From: JAYEKL01 sp034660995
GTDB taxonomy: Bacteria > Patescibacteriota > Minisyncoccia > JAHIHE01 > JAGLIN01
DNA length: 11,354 nt
NCBI GenBank assembly: GCA_034660995.1
Contig: JAYEKL010000074.1
Span: forward strand, 1 to 11,354
Reading direction: 5' to 3'
The notes under the pieces were generated by a model, which saw nothing but the letters and a program-made list of their open reading frames with translations, ran no database searches and had not been told where the DNA came from. Numbering within the stretch: position 1 is the first letter of the stretch; the number at the start of each line of letters is the position of its first letter. A program made the position numbers and the translations under genes. Below are positions 1-6,356 of this stretch, piece after piece.

Positions 1-747
1 TTATATGTTGTTGCAAATGAGCAAGCATTGCATTTTCAACAACTTTTTGCTTCTGCGAAAGAATATGGTTTATGTAAAAATATTAAGCTGGAGCATATTA
101 AGTTTGGAATGGTTCTTGGCAAAAATGGAAAGAAATTTTCTACAAGAAAAGGAGAAACAGTAGAGCTTAAAAGTTTGATTAGTAAATCAATCAAACTTTC
201 TCAAAAAGTAGTTGAAGAAAAGAATCCAGAATTAAGCAAAAAAGAGAAGAAAAAGATCGCTAAGATCGTTGGTTTGGGCGCAATTAAATATAATGATCTG
301 TCACAAAACAGAATGACAGATATTGCTTTTGATTGGGATAAAATGCTTTCTTTTGATGGAAATAGCGCTCCGTACTTACAATACACCTGCGCGAGAATAA
401 ATTCTTTAAGAAAGAAATATAACAAACTTTATAAACTTAATCGTGTTAATGTTTTTGATAAGCCAGATTTTAGCCTATTAAAAGAAGATGCTGAAAAAAA
501 CATTATGCGTCAACTTATTAAATTTCCAGAATCTATTGAAAGCGCTGCTCGTGAAAATTCACCACATTTAATTGCCTTGTACATTTATGAGCTTGCTTCT
601 TTATATAACAGTTTTTATAATTCTATCCCAATTCTAAAATCTGAAAAACAAACTGTCAAAGCAAGAATTTATTTATCTAGGTCGGTGATGATTATAATAA
701 AAAATGGTTTGGATTTATTGGGAATTGAAACATTGAAAAAAATGTAG
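1..747 (+). CDS. argS: Arginyl-tRNA synthetase, C-terminal part (5' end outside window)
   Basis: This is the C-terminal 248 residues of ArgRS, the cytoplasmic class I enzyme that attaches arginine to tRNA-Arg. The frame is open from base 1, so the gene is cut by the window edge; the in-frame TTG at 28 is not the start, because the preceding residues (LYVVANEQALHF) are conserved ArgRS sequence. The class I signature loop appears as KFSTRKGETV at about residues 45-54, the ArgRS form of KMSKS. It is followed by the DALR anticodon-binding domain, with the typical APYLQYTCARINSLRKK block at about 124-140 and a helical C-terminus. The stop is TAG at 745-747, and no hairpin terminator directly follows. 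The full enzyme would usually be about 550-580 residues, so rather less than half is seen. Identification is very secure. Confidence 0.96.
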   Translation, partial: LYVVANEQALHFQQLFASAKEYGLCKNIKLEHIKFGMVLGKNGKKFSTRKGETVELKSLISKSIKLSQKVVEEKNPELSKKEKKKIAKIVGLGAIKYNDLSQNRMTDIAFDWDKMLSFDGNSAPYLQYTCARINSLRKKYNKLYKLNRVNVFDKPDFSLLKEDAEKNIMRQLIKFPESIESAARENSPHLIALYIYELASLYNSFYNSIPILKSEKQTVKARIYLSRSVMIIIKNGLDLLGIETLKKM

Positions 748-777
748 ATTGTGAAATGACATTGTGGATAACTTCAT

Positions 778-806
778 TTGACAATAATTTTTATTTATTA
801 TAGATT
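778..806 (+). promoter_or_regulatory. Sigma-70-type promoter upstream of tRNA-Asn
   Basis: A consensus -35 TTGACA (778-783) is followed after 17 bases by TAGATT (801-806). Transcription would start near 813, giving a leader of about 90 bases before the tRNA. A second, weaker possibility lies closer to the tRNA (TTCAAC at 849-854, TATAAA near 872). Confidence 0.55.
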
Positions 807-811
807 AACAG

Positions 812-864
812 TGTTGAGTGGAAAAGCATTTTTCTAACCATCCCCTATTCAACCCCACTCAGCG
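812..864 (+). other. Leader hairpin between promoter and tRNA-Asn
   Basis: Bases 812-821 pair with 855-864 (core TTGAGTGG with CCACTCAG, extended by G-C and G-U pairs), closing a 33-base loop. It lies just after the predicted start site of the tRNA promoter. It is followed by a purine-rich AGAGGAG (885-891) that resembles a ribosome binding site, but no open frame follows: GTG at 901 gives only three codons. It may be a processing leader for the tRNA, or the remains of a lost small gene. No known RNA family is recognised. Confidence 0.4.
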
Positions 865-902
865 TTTCAGTTATAAAGACGAAAAGAGGAGATAATCAAA
901 GT

Positions 903-977
903 GACTGGATAACCAAGCAGGATTGGTAGTGGGCTGTTAACCCACCATAACTCGAGGTTCAAATCCCGATCCAGTCG
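903..977 (+). tRNA. tRNA-Asn, anticodon GTT
   Basis: The cloverleaf folds by hand. The acceptor stem is GACTGGA with TCCAGTC, followed by discriminator G73, the usual base in tRNA-Asn. T8, A14, G15 with C48, G18-G19 and A26 all fall in place. The D stem is ACCA/TGGT. The anticodon stem GTGGG/CCCAC holds loop CTGTTAA, with GTT at 936-938. The T loop is TTCAAAT. CCA is not encoded. Oddities are T at position 21, a variable loop one base longer than usual, and a T stem that pairs as TCG-GG/CCCGA only if A955 is bulged out. The first base pair is G1-C72, not the U1-A72 common in bacterial tRNA-Asn. The gene sits between argS and aspS with its own promoter and terminator. Confidence 0.88.
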
Positions 978-985
978 TTCAAACT

Positions 986-1014
986 AAACAGGACTGTCAA
1001 TGTGCCTGTTTTTC
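986..1014 (+). terminator. Rho-independent terminator after tRNA-Asn
   Basis: AAACAGG (986-992) pairs with CCTGTTT (1005-1011) around a 12-base loop, and the 3' arm runs into a T tract up to 1013. It lies nine bases after the tRNA, so the tRNA is probably a single-gene transcript. Confidence 0.65.
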
Positions 1015-1015
1015 T

Positions 1016-1043
1016 TTGACTTTTTTCAGTTTTTTGGTAAGAT
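1016..1043 (+). promoter_or_regulatory. Promoter reading toward aspS, upstream of the inverted-repeat element
   Basis: TTGACT (1016-1021), a 16-base spacer ending in TGG, and TAAGAT (1038-1043) make an extended -10 promoter immediately after the tRNA terminator. It has the same layout as the promoters of the three small genes (16-base spacer, TGN before the -10). Nothing codes between it and aspS, so it is the likely aspS promoter, with an mRNA leader of about 270 bases that would include the repeat element. Confidence 0.5.
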
Positions 1044-1080
1044 GAGAGTGCAAGCTTTATCATAGAGATTGCGTATTTTC

Positions 1081-1291
1081 TGTCATTCTGAACTTGTTTC
1101 AGAATCTATTATATTTTAGGTTTAGTTTATCCTATTTAAAACAATCTTTCAATTATGACGAAACCTCAAGTATCTTATTATTTGTTTTAAAAATATGGTA
1201 ATTGCGTTTTCGTCTTAGTTGAAAGGTTTAGTGATTTATAGGTTAGATTAGTGTAATAATTGGAAGATTCTGAAACAAGTTCAGAATGACA
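1081..1291. repeat. 211-bp palindromic element with perfect 27-bp terminal inverted repeats
   Basis: Bases 1081-1107 (starting TGTCATTCTGAACTTG) are exactly reverse-complementary to 1265-1291. Each arm is itself a small imperfect palindrome (TTCTGAA facing TTCAGAA). The interior also folds on itself: CTTTCAA and GACGAAA near 1147-1166 face TTTCGTC and TTGAAAG near 1208-1226. The whole element could therefore form one long, interrupted hairpin. It has no coding capacity and resembles a pair of REP-like sequences (a BIME) or a small non-autonomous element. It fills most of the 340-base spacer between tRNA-Asn and aspS. Confidence 0.85.
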
Positions 1292-1317
1292 AATTTTTAT
1301 AGAATAAAAATAAACAA

Positions 1318-3099
1318 ATGCAAAAATACAGAACACATACTTGCGGAGAATTAATTAAAAAAGATAAAGGAGAAAAAGTTATCTTGTCCGGCTGGGTTAA
1401 TTCTAGAAGAGATCACGGAGGGCTTATTTTTGTTGATCTGCGAGATAGATATGGCTTAACGCAAATTACTTTTGATCCTAAAGTTTCAGAAGAATCATGG
1501 AAAACAGCCGAAAATCTAAGAAATGAGTATGTTATTAGAATTGAAGGAAAGGTAATTTTACGACCAAGTAATATGATAAATTCAAAATTAAAAACTGGTG
1601 AAATTGAAGTGGAAGCTGAAATAATAGAAATTTTGTCAAAATCAAAAACCCCGCCTTTTGAAGTTGAGGAAATTGAAGGCGTTGATAAAGCGAAAGATGT
1701 AAAAGAAGATCTTAGGCTGGAATATAGATATTTAGATATAAGACGCAAGAAAATGAGGGATAATATTAAAATGCGTCATAAAGTTATTAAATTTATACGC
1801 GATTATCTTGATCAAAAAGATTTTTGGGAGATTGAAACTCCTAGTCTTACTAAAAGTACGCCAGAAGGCGCAAGAGACTTTATTGTGCCATCAAGACTCC
1901 ATCAGGGAAAGTTCTATTCTTTACCGCAATCACCACAGCAATACAAACAGCTTTTGATGGTTGGTGGAGTAGAAAAGTATTTTCAAATTGCAAGATGTTT
2001 TCGCGATGAAGATCAAAGGGGAAATAGGCAATTAGAGTTTAGTCAGCTTGATTTGGAAATGTCTTTTGTGAACCAAGACGAAATACTTGATTTAATGGAA
2101 AAAATGATGATGAATCTAGTAGAAAAGCTATCTGACAAGGAAATAATGTTTAAGCCGTTTCCAAGATTAAATTATGACGATGTTATGAGAAAATATGGTG
2201 TTGATAAACCAGATCTTCGCTATGAATTAGAAATTGAGGATATTAGCGAAATTGTAAAGGGATGCGGGTTTGGAGTTTTTGATCAGGCGGTCAAAAAAGG
2301 GGGAGTAGTACGAGCAATTTGCGCTAAGGAGGCTGCTAAATTTTCACGAGCTGAAATTGATAAATTAACAGAATATGCCAAAGAATTTGGAGCAAAAGGA
2401 CTCGCTTATATTATAATTAAAGAAAACGAATTACAGTCTCCAATAGTGAAATTTTTAGGAGATGAAGTTGCGCAAGAAATTGTAAAGAAAATGAAAGGTG
2501 AGCCAGGCGATATAATATTTTTTGGCGCAGATAGCAAGAAAATTGTTAGAGAGGTTTTAGGACAAATAAGATGTGAACTTGCGAAAAAACTTGATTTAAT
2601 AGACAATGATAAGCTTGCTTTTGCTTTTATTGTAGACTGGCCGTTGTTTGAGGAAGAATTTGAAGATGGTCATTTTTCTCCCGCTCATCATATGTTTACA
2701 ATGCCTCGCAAGGAAGATTTAAAGCTTCTTGAAAGTAGTCCAGAAAAAACAAAATCATATCAACATGATATGGTTTTAAATGGAAGCGAGGTAGCTGGTG
2801 GAAGCATTAGAATTCATAATAGAAAAATTCAGGAAAAAATATTTGATTTAATTGGATTTAGCGCGGAAAAGAAAAAAAGTTTTGAACATATTTTAAAGGC
2901 TTTTGAATATGGTCCGCCGCCACACGGAGGAATAGCGATGGGACTAGATAGACTTATTATGATTTTATGTGGTGAAAAAGATATTCGTGAAGTAATTGCT
3001 TTTCCAAAATCAGGAGATGGCAAAGATTTGACAATGGACGCTCCAAGTGAAGTTGAAAAAGAACAGTTGGACGAATTGGGAATTAAAGTGAAAAAATAA
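1318..3099 (+). CDS. aspS: Aspartyl-tRNA synthetase (bacterial type, possibly non-discriminating)
   Basis: This is a complete class IIb AspRS of 593 residues, normal for bacteria. It charges tRNA-Asp with aspartate and, in non-discriminating forms, also tRNA-Asn. In order there is an N-terminal OB-fold anticodon-binding domain (about 1-105, with GWVNSRRDHGG at 25-35), the catalytic core with motif 2 (FRDEDQRGNRQLEF, 228-241), the bacterial GAD insertion (about 285-420), and motif 3 (GIAMGLDR, 538-545) near the C-terminus. His33 in RRDHGG matches the non-discriminating Pseudomonas aeruginosa enzyme (His31), whereas E. coli has Leu there. The second specificity position carries Asn86, which is not decisive. 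The start at 1318 has no Shine-Dalgarno site. A weak -10-like TAGAAT at 1300-1305 would give a nearly leaderless mRNA, as an alternative to the promoter at 1016. Confidence 0.96.
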   Translation: MQKYRTHTCGELIKKDKGEKVILSGWVNSRRDHGGLIFVDLRDRYGLTQITFDPKVSEESWKTAENLRNEYVIRIEGKVILRPSNMINSKLKTGEIEVEAEIIEILSKSKTPPFEVEEIEGVDKAKDVKEDLRLEYRYLDIRRKKMRDNIKMRHKVIKFIRDYLDQKDFWEIETPSLTKSTPEGARDFIVPSRLHQGKFYSLPQSPQQYKQLLMVGGVEKYFQIARCFRDEDQRGNRQLEFSQLDLEMSFVNQDEILDLMEKMMMNLVEKLSDKEIMFKPFPRLNYDDVMRKYGVDKPDLRYELEIEDISEIVKGCGFGVFDQAVKKGGVVRAICAKEAAKFSRAEIDKLTEYAKEFGAKGLAYIIIKENELQSPIVKFLGDEVAQEIVKKMKGEPGDIIFFGADSKKIVREVLGQIRCELAKKLDLIDNDKLAFAFIVDWPLFEEEFEDGHFSPAHHMFTMPRKEDLKLLESSPEKTKSYQHDMVLNGSEVAGGSIRIHNRKIQEKIFDLIGFSAEKKKSFEHILKAFEYGPPPHGGIAMGLDRLIMILCGEKDIREVIAFPKSGDGKDLTMDAPSEVEKEQLDELGIKVKK

Positions 3100-3104
3100 A
3101 AAAA

Positions 3105-3128
3105 CATTGCTGTATTGTTAAATTGTTA
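3105..3128. repeat. Octanucleotide tandem repeat, WATTGTTA family (3 units)
   Basis: Just after the aspS stop, three 8-base units run in phase: CATTGCTG, TATTGTTA and AATTGTTA. The same unit recurs inside miaB (8423-8454) and upstream of miaB (9133-9164), with a close variant before gatB. Confidence 0.7.
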
Positions 3129-3144
3129 AACAGAGAATGGATTT

Positions 3145-3190
3145 CCCTCTTGAGAGGGGGTTGGGGGCAGGGTAATTCAGGGTAATTCAC
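3145..3190. repeat. Palindrome plus G-rich repeat and 10-base tandem duplication
   Basis: CCCTCTTGAGAGGG (3145-3158) is a short palindrome. It runs into GGTTGGGGGCAGGG and then GGTAATTCA twice (3171-3179 and 3181-3189). Related sequence occurs at 3566-3583, inverted at 3592-3622, and at 9261-9286. With no T tract it is a poor intrinsic terminator for aspS. Confidence 0.6.
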
Positions 3191-3206
3191 TCTTGACAAA
3201 ATAAAC

Positions 3207-3350
3207 CTGTCATTCCGACCGGAGCACTGATAAATTCAGCATAAACTTCGCGGAGTGGAGGAATCTGTAAACACAATTATGTTTTGCTTATTTAGCAAAT
3301 TACATTTTATCCGCTCACAGATCTCTCGGCTCCTATCGTCGCTCGGGACA
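3207..3350. repeat. First inverted pair of GTCATT-type palindromic repeats
   Basis: The left arm begins CTGTCATTCCGACCGGAGC (3207-3225) and closes with CGGAGTGGAGGAATCTG (3251-3267). The right arm, 3312-3350, faces the other way: CTCACAGATCTCTCGGCTCC followed by GTCGCTCGGGACA. Both belong to a dispersed type that starts with a T/GTCATT or TGTCCC end and closes with GGA..ATCTG. No open frame with coding character lies here; the 677-base spacer 3100-3776 is almost entirely such repeats. Confidence 0.65.
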
Positions 3351-3360
3351 AGCCAAACAT

Positions 3361-3495
3361 AGATGTCATTTCGAATCCCGATAGGGTGAGAAATCTATAA
3401 GCTATACTATGCCAGGAATAAGAAAGGTTTCGGTGAAATTTAATTAGCTTACAGATCTCTCCATTTCGCTATCGCTCCAGTCGAGATGACATCTA
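3361..3495. repeat. Second inverted pair of GTCATT-type palindromic repeats
   Basis: The left copy runs from AGATGTCATTTCGA (3361-3374) to GAGAAATCTATAAGC (3388-3402). The right copy (3447-3495) is its inverted relative, from GCTTACAGATCTCTCC to TCGAGATGACATCT. The outer ends pair (AGATGTCAT with ATGACATCT), so the block could form a hairpin of about 135 bases. The copies differ in their middles, which suggests separate old copies of one family. Confidence 0.7.
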
Positions 3496-3565
3496 CGCAT
3501 TCAGAATATCTCTGTTTCCTTTATATGACAAAAATGAGAAGATTTTAGAAGGAGTAAATTACCCT

Positions 3566-3622
3566 GAGGTTGGGGGTGTGTTAAAAAGCTTGTTACACAC
3601 CCCTTGCCCATCTCAAAAGAGG
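3566..3622. repeat. G-rich/C-rich hairpin repeat (GGGGTGTGT / ACACACCCC)
   Basis: GGGGTGTGT (3573-3581) pairs perfectly with ACACACCCC (3595-3603) around a 13-base loop. The left side (GAGGTTGGGGGTGTGTTA) and the right side (GTTACACACCCCTTGCCC, then TCTCAAAAGAGG) are two facing copies of the family also found at 3145-3190 and 9261-9286. There is no T tract after the stem. Confidence 0.6.
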
Positions 3623-3723
3623 AATGATTTATAGTCTAGAAAGCCAGTAAAAATATTGTAATTTTTTCTAATTTTACTTTGTATTTTTAGCTTTATTTTT
3701 CCATTTTTTTTATTATTTTTATA

Positions 3724-3732
3724 TGCTATAAT
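3724..3732 (+). promoter_or_regulatory. Extended -10 promoter of gatB
   Basis: TGCTATAAT (3724-3732) is a perfect extended -10 (TGN followed by TATAAT). The -35 position is only a T-rich run near 3704, as is tolerated when the extended motif is present. Transcription would start near 3739, about 38 bases before the gatB ATG. Confidence 0.65.
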
Positions 3733-3742
3733 GAAAATATAA

Positions 3743-3774
3743 AAATGTTAGAATGTTAATATGTTAAAATGCCG
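3743..3774. repeat. Octanucleotide repeat in the gatB leader (AAATGTTA units)
   Basis: The units AAATGTTA, GAATGTTA, ATATGTTA and AAATGCCG follow each other in 8-base steps and fill nearly the whole predicted gatB 5' leader. They differ from the WATTGTTA family by one base. Each unit carries an ATG that opens a tiny frame; the last one, at 3769, ends in a TGA overlapping the gatB start codon (ATGA). Confidence 0.6.
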
Positions 3775-3776
3775 AT

Positions 3777-5261
3777 ATGACTAATAAATATGAACCAATA
3801 ATTGGAATGGAAGTTCATGTAGAATTGAAAACTAATTCAAAAATGTTTTGTTCGTGCGCGAATAATCCAGATGAAGTAGAACCAAATAAAAACATTTGTC
3901 CAATTTGTATGGGACATCCAGGAACTTTACCAGTAGCAAATAAAAAAGCAATAAAATACGTGATAAAAACTGGTTTGGCATTAAATTGTAAAATTGCCAA
4001 GCTTTCTAAATTTGACCGAAAGAATTATTTTTATCCTGATTTGCCAAAAGGATATCAAATCTCTCAATACGATCAACCACTTTGTGAAAAAGGGTATCTT
4101 CTAATAAATGACAGAAAAATTGGTATAACAAGAATTCATCTTGAAGAAGACACAGGGAAGCTTATTCATCCAAAAGGAGCTAATCATTCGCTAGTAGACT
4201 TAAATCGCGCTGGCACACCGTTAATGGAGCTTGTAACAGAGCCAGAGATTAGTTCTTCCATTGAAGCAAAGGAGTTTTGCAAACAATTTCAACTTATTGT
4301 TAAATATATTGGAGTTTCAGATGCTGATATGGAAAAAGGACAAATGAGATGCGAAGTTAATATCAGTTTAAGACCAGCCGGACAAAAAGAATTTGGAACA
4401 AAAGTGGAAATAAAAAATCTAAATTCCTTTAGGGCGGTTGAGAGATCTATAGAATACGAAATGAAAAGACAGACAGAAGTTTTAGATGAAGGCGGAAAGA
4501 TTAGTCAAGAAACAAGAGGTTGGAATGCTGATAAACAAGAAACATATTCACAGCGAAAAAAAGAAGAAGCTCATGATTATCGCTATTTTCCAGAACCAGA
4601 CTTACCACCGCTTGATTTAACGAAGAAAGCAGGAGTTTTTGATGTGGAAAAAATAAAAGACAGTATTCCCGAACTGCCGTTATTAAAAAAATATCGTTTT
4701 ATAAATCAATATAAATTAGCAGAAGAAAACGCTAAAATATTTTCAGAAGACAAAGAATTGGCAAATTATTTTGAAGATATTGTTTCAGAATTGTCTCATT
4801 GGATTAAGGCGAAAGGAATTGACGGTAATAGATTAGATAAATTAACCAAACTAACAGCAAACTATATTCTGACAGAGTTGCAAAGACTATTTTATGTAAA
4901 TAGCGCCCCAATCTCTAATTGTAAAATAACAGCAGAAAATTTTGCAGAATTTATTACTTTAATTGATGAAGGAAAAATTTCTAGTAGTGGCGCGCAGGAA
5001 ATGCTTGTTGAAATGTTTACAACTGGCGGAGACCCATCAAATATTTTAGATAAAAAAGGACTAGCTCAAGTTAGCAATGAGGGAGAAATAGAAAAGATTG
5101 TTGATGAGGTAATGAAAAATAATCCTCAATCAGTAGAGGATTATAGGTCTGGAAAGGAAGTGGCATTAAAATTTTTAGTTGGACAGACGATGAAAGAGAG
5201 TAGGGGAAAGGCTAATCCGCAAGTAGCAGGAGAAATATTAAAAAGGAAATTAAAAAATTAA
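3777..5261 (+). CDS. gatB: Aspartyl/glutamyl-tRNA(Asn/Gln) amidotransferase subunit B
   Basis: GatB is the kinase and tRNA-binding subunit of the GatCAB complex, which turns Glu-tRNA-Gln and Asp-tRNA-Asn into Gln-tRNA-Gln and Asn-tRNA-Asn. At 494 residues it is full length. The N-terminal catalytic cradle shows GMEVHVEL (10-17), Cys pairs CSC (25-27) and CPIC (41-44) of the zinc site, FYPDLPKGYQISQYD (85-99), HLEEDTGK (121-128) and DLNRAGTPLMELVTEPE (141-157). A helical linker and the YqeY-like tail domain (about 345-490) follow, with the tail helix rich in GKANPQVAGEILKRKL. No ribosome binding site precedes the ATG. The partners gatA and gatC are not in the window. It lies downstream of aspS with its own promoter and converges on miaA. 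Confidence 0.97.
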   Translation: MTNKYEPIIGMEVHVELKTNSKMFCSCANNPDEVEPNKNICPICMGHPGTLPVANKKAIKYVIKTGLALNCKIAKLSKFDRKNYFYPDLPKGYQISQYDQPLCEKGYLLINDRKIGITRIHLEEDTGKLIHPKGANHSLVDLNRAGTPLMELVTEPEISSSIEAKEFCKQFQLIVKYIGVSDADMEKGQMRCEVNISLRPAGQKEFGTKVEIKNLNSFRAVERSIEYEMKRQTEVLDEGGKISQETRGWNADKQETYSQRKKEEAHDYRYFPEPDLPPLDLTKKAGVFDVEKIKDSIPELPLLKKYRFINQYKLAEENAKIFSEDKELANYFEDIVSELSHWIKAKGIDGNRLDKLTKLTANYILTELQRLFYVNSAPISNCKITAENFAEFITLIDEGKISSSGAQEMLVEMFTTGGDPSNILDKKGLAQVSNEGEIEKIVDEVMKNNPQSVEDYRSGKEVALKFLVGQTMKESRGKANPQVAGEILKRKLKN

Positions 5262-5334
5262 GAAAGTTTGATGAAATTTAATCCAAAGACACAGGAGATA
5301 GATAAATGCCTGCAATACGAGATAAAGAAGAAAC

Positions 5335-5364
5335 AATAAAGGATAAAATATCCTTTATTTTTTT
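5335..5364 (+). terminator. Rho-independent terminator of gatB, overlapping the end of miaA
   Basis: AATAAAGGA (5335-5343) pairs perfectly with TCCTTTATT (5351-5359) around TAAAATA, followed by five Ts. On the minus strand no T tract follows, so it should stop only the gatB transcript. The miaA stop codon lies inside the 3' arm. Confidence 0.8.
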
Positions 5365-6305
5365 AAAAATTTATTTATTAATCTTTCTGCTTCTTTGTAA
5401 TTTTCAACCCATTTGATCTTTTCATCTCTTTTAAACCAAGTCATCTGCCTTCTGGCATATCGATGAGTTCTAAATTTCATTTTTTGAATTGCTTCTTCTA
5501 GGGCAATTTTATTTTGTAAATATAGTCCAATTTCTCGATATCCAATTCCGCTCATTGCTGGCAAATCAAAACTGTATTTTTTAGACAGTTTTTTTGTTTC
5601 TTCTATCAAGCCGTTTTTGATCATTTTGTCTACTCGTTGGTCAATTTTTTCGTACAGTTTTTTACGATCTAAAGTTATACCAATTTGCAAAATATTAAAC
5701 AAGGGATCACCTTTTACCTGCTGAGCTGAAAATGGCTTACCTGTAATTTCATAAACTTCCAAAGCTCTAATGAGTTTTCTTTTATTATTTATTCCAATAA
5801 TCTCGGCAGATTTTTGGTCTACCTTTTTTAATTTTTTAAATAAAAATTTTTCAGTGTGTTTTTCCAATCTTCCTCTAATTTTTTTATTTGGCGCTACTTT
5901 TGGAATTTCAAGATTATTAACAATCGCGCTAATATATAATCCAGTTCCGCCAACAAGAATTGGAATTTTTCCTTGCTTATGGATACTGTCAATTGTCTTA
6001 ATCGCTAATTTTTTATATTGAGACAAAGAGAATTTTTGATTGGGATTTTTGATGTTTATCAGATGGATCGGGATATTGGATATTGGATATTGGATATTAT
6101 TTTTTGCGTTATTTTTTCTTTCAATATTTAATATCCAATATTTAATATCTGTTTTCCCCGTTCCAATATCCATTTCTGTATAAATTTGTCGTGAATCAGC
6201 ATTTATTATCTTACCGTTATACTTCTTCGCCAATCTTAAACCCATTTCAGTTTTTCCTGAAGCGGTTGGTCCAAGAATAATAATAAGTGGTTTTAAGGTT
6301 GACAT
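5355..6305 (-). CDS. miaA: tRNA dimethylallyltransferase
   Basis: MiaA transfers the dimethylallyl group to N6 of A37 in tRNAs reading UNN codons, making i6A, the substrate of MiaB encoded about 1.4 kb away. The 316 residues are complete. The P-loop is GPTASGKTE (12-20), followed by NADSRQIYTEMDIGTGK (35-51), the substrate-site block ILVGGTGLYI (about 115-124), and the C-terminal SGIGYREIGLY and KFRTHRYARRQMTWFKRD blocks. Between DIGTGK and the PIHLINI block (79-85; usually PHHLID, close behind) lie about 26 extra residues rich in Ile, Asn, Tyr and Lys. These are encoded by the heptamer repeats at 6071-6149. No ribosome binding site precedes the start. The gene is divergent from the small gene at 6357, whose -35 overlaps the miaA start codon. 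Confidence 0.96.
   Translation of the reverse strand: MSTLKPLIIILGPTASGKTEMGLRLAKKYNGKIINADSRQIYTEMDIGTGKTDIKYWILNIERKNNAKNNIQYPISNIPIHLINIKNPNQKFSLSQYKKLAIKTIDSIHKQGKIPILVGGTGLYISAIVNNLEIPKVAPNKKIRGRLEKHTEKFLFKKLKKVDQKSAEIIGINNKRKLIRALEVYEITGKPFSAQQVKGDPLFNILQIGITLDRKKLYEKIDQRVDKMIKNGLIEETKKLSKKYSFDLPAMSGIGYREIGLYLQNKIALEEAIQKMKFRTHRYARRQMTWFKRDEKIKWVENYKEAERLINKFLKK
6071..6149. repeat. Inverted heptanucleotide repeats inside miaA
   Basis: GGATATT is repeated four times in tandem (6071-6098). After 24 bases come about four units of the complementary type (AATATTT, AATATCC, AATATTT, AATATC; 6123-6149). The block can form a long AT-rich hairpin. It stays in frame and encodes about residues 53-78 of MiaA, a loop region between two conserved blocks, so it looks like a tolerated insertion. 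Confidence 0.8.
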
Positions 6306-6326
6306 AGAATATATTTATGATAAATT
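6299..6326 (+). promoter_or_regulatory. Promoter of the first small gene
   Basis: Consensus TTGACA (6299-6304), a 16-base spacer ending in TGA, then TAAATT (6321-6326) form an extended -10 promoter. The start site would be near 6333, with a leader of about 24 bases carrying the ribosome binding site GAGAGGGA (6343-6350). Confidence 0.6.
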
Positions 6327-6356
6327 ATGAATAAACAATATTGAGAGGGATCTAAA

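Noticed and set aside
763..771. TGTGGATAA, a perfect DnaA-box sequence
   Set aside because: It is a single copy with no neighbouring boxes, AT-rich unwinding element or dnaA/dnaN gene, so it is likely chance.
3193..3198. TTGACA that could be a -35 element in the aspS-gatB spacer
   Set aside because: No -10-like sequence lies at 15-19 bases downstream and no gene follows closely.
3100..3776. Repeat-rich spacer that might be a CRISPR array
   Set aside because: The repeats are facing inverted pairs with diverged middles and irregular spacing. There are no regular direct repeats with unique spacers, and no cas genes.
5306..5416. A 36-codon open frame after gatB with AGGAG eight bases before its ATG
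   Set aside because: It runs straight through the gatB terminator and then antisense to miaA, with a low-complexity translation. A lost gene start is possible, but nothing supports a product.
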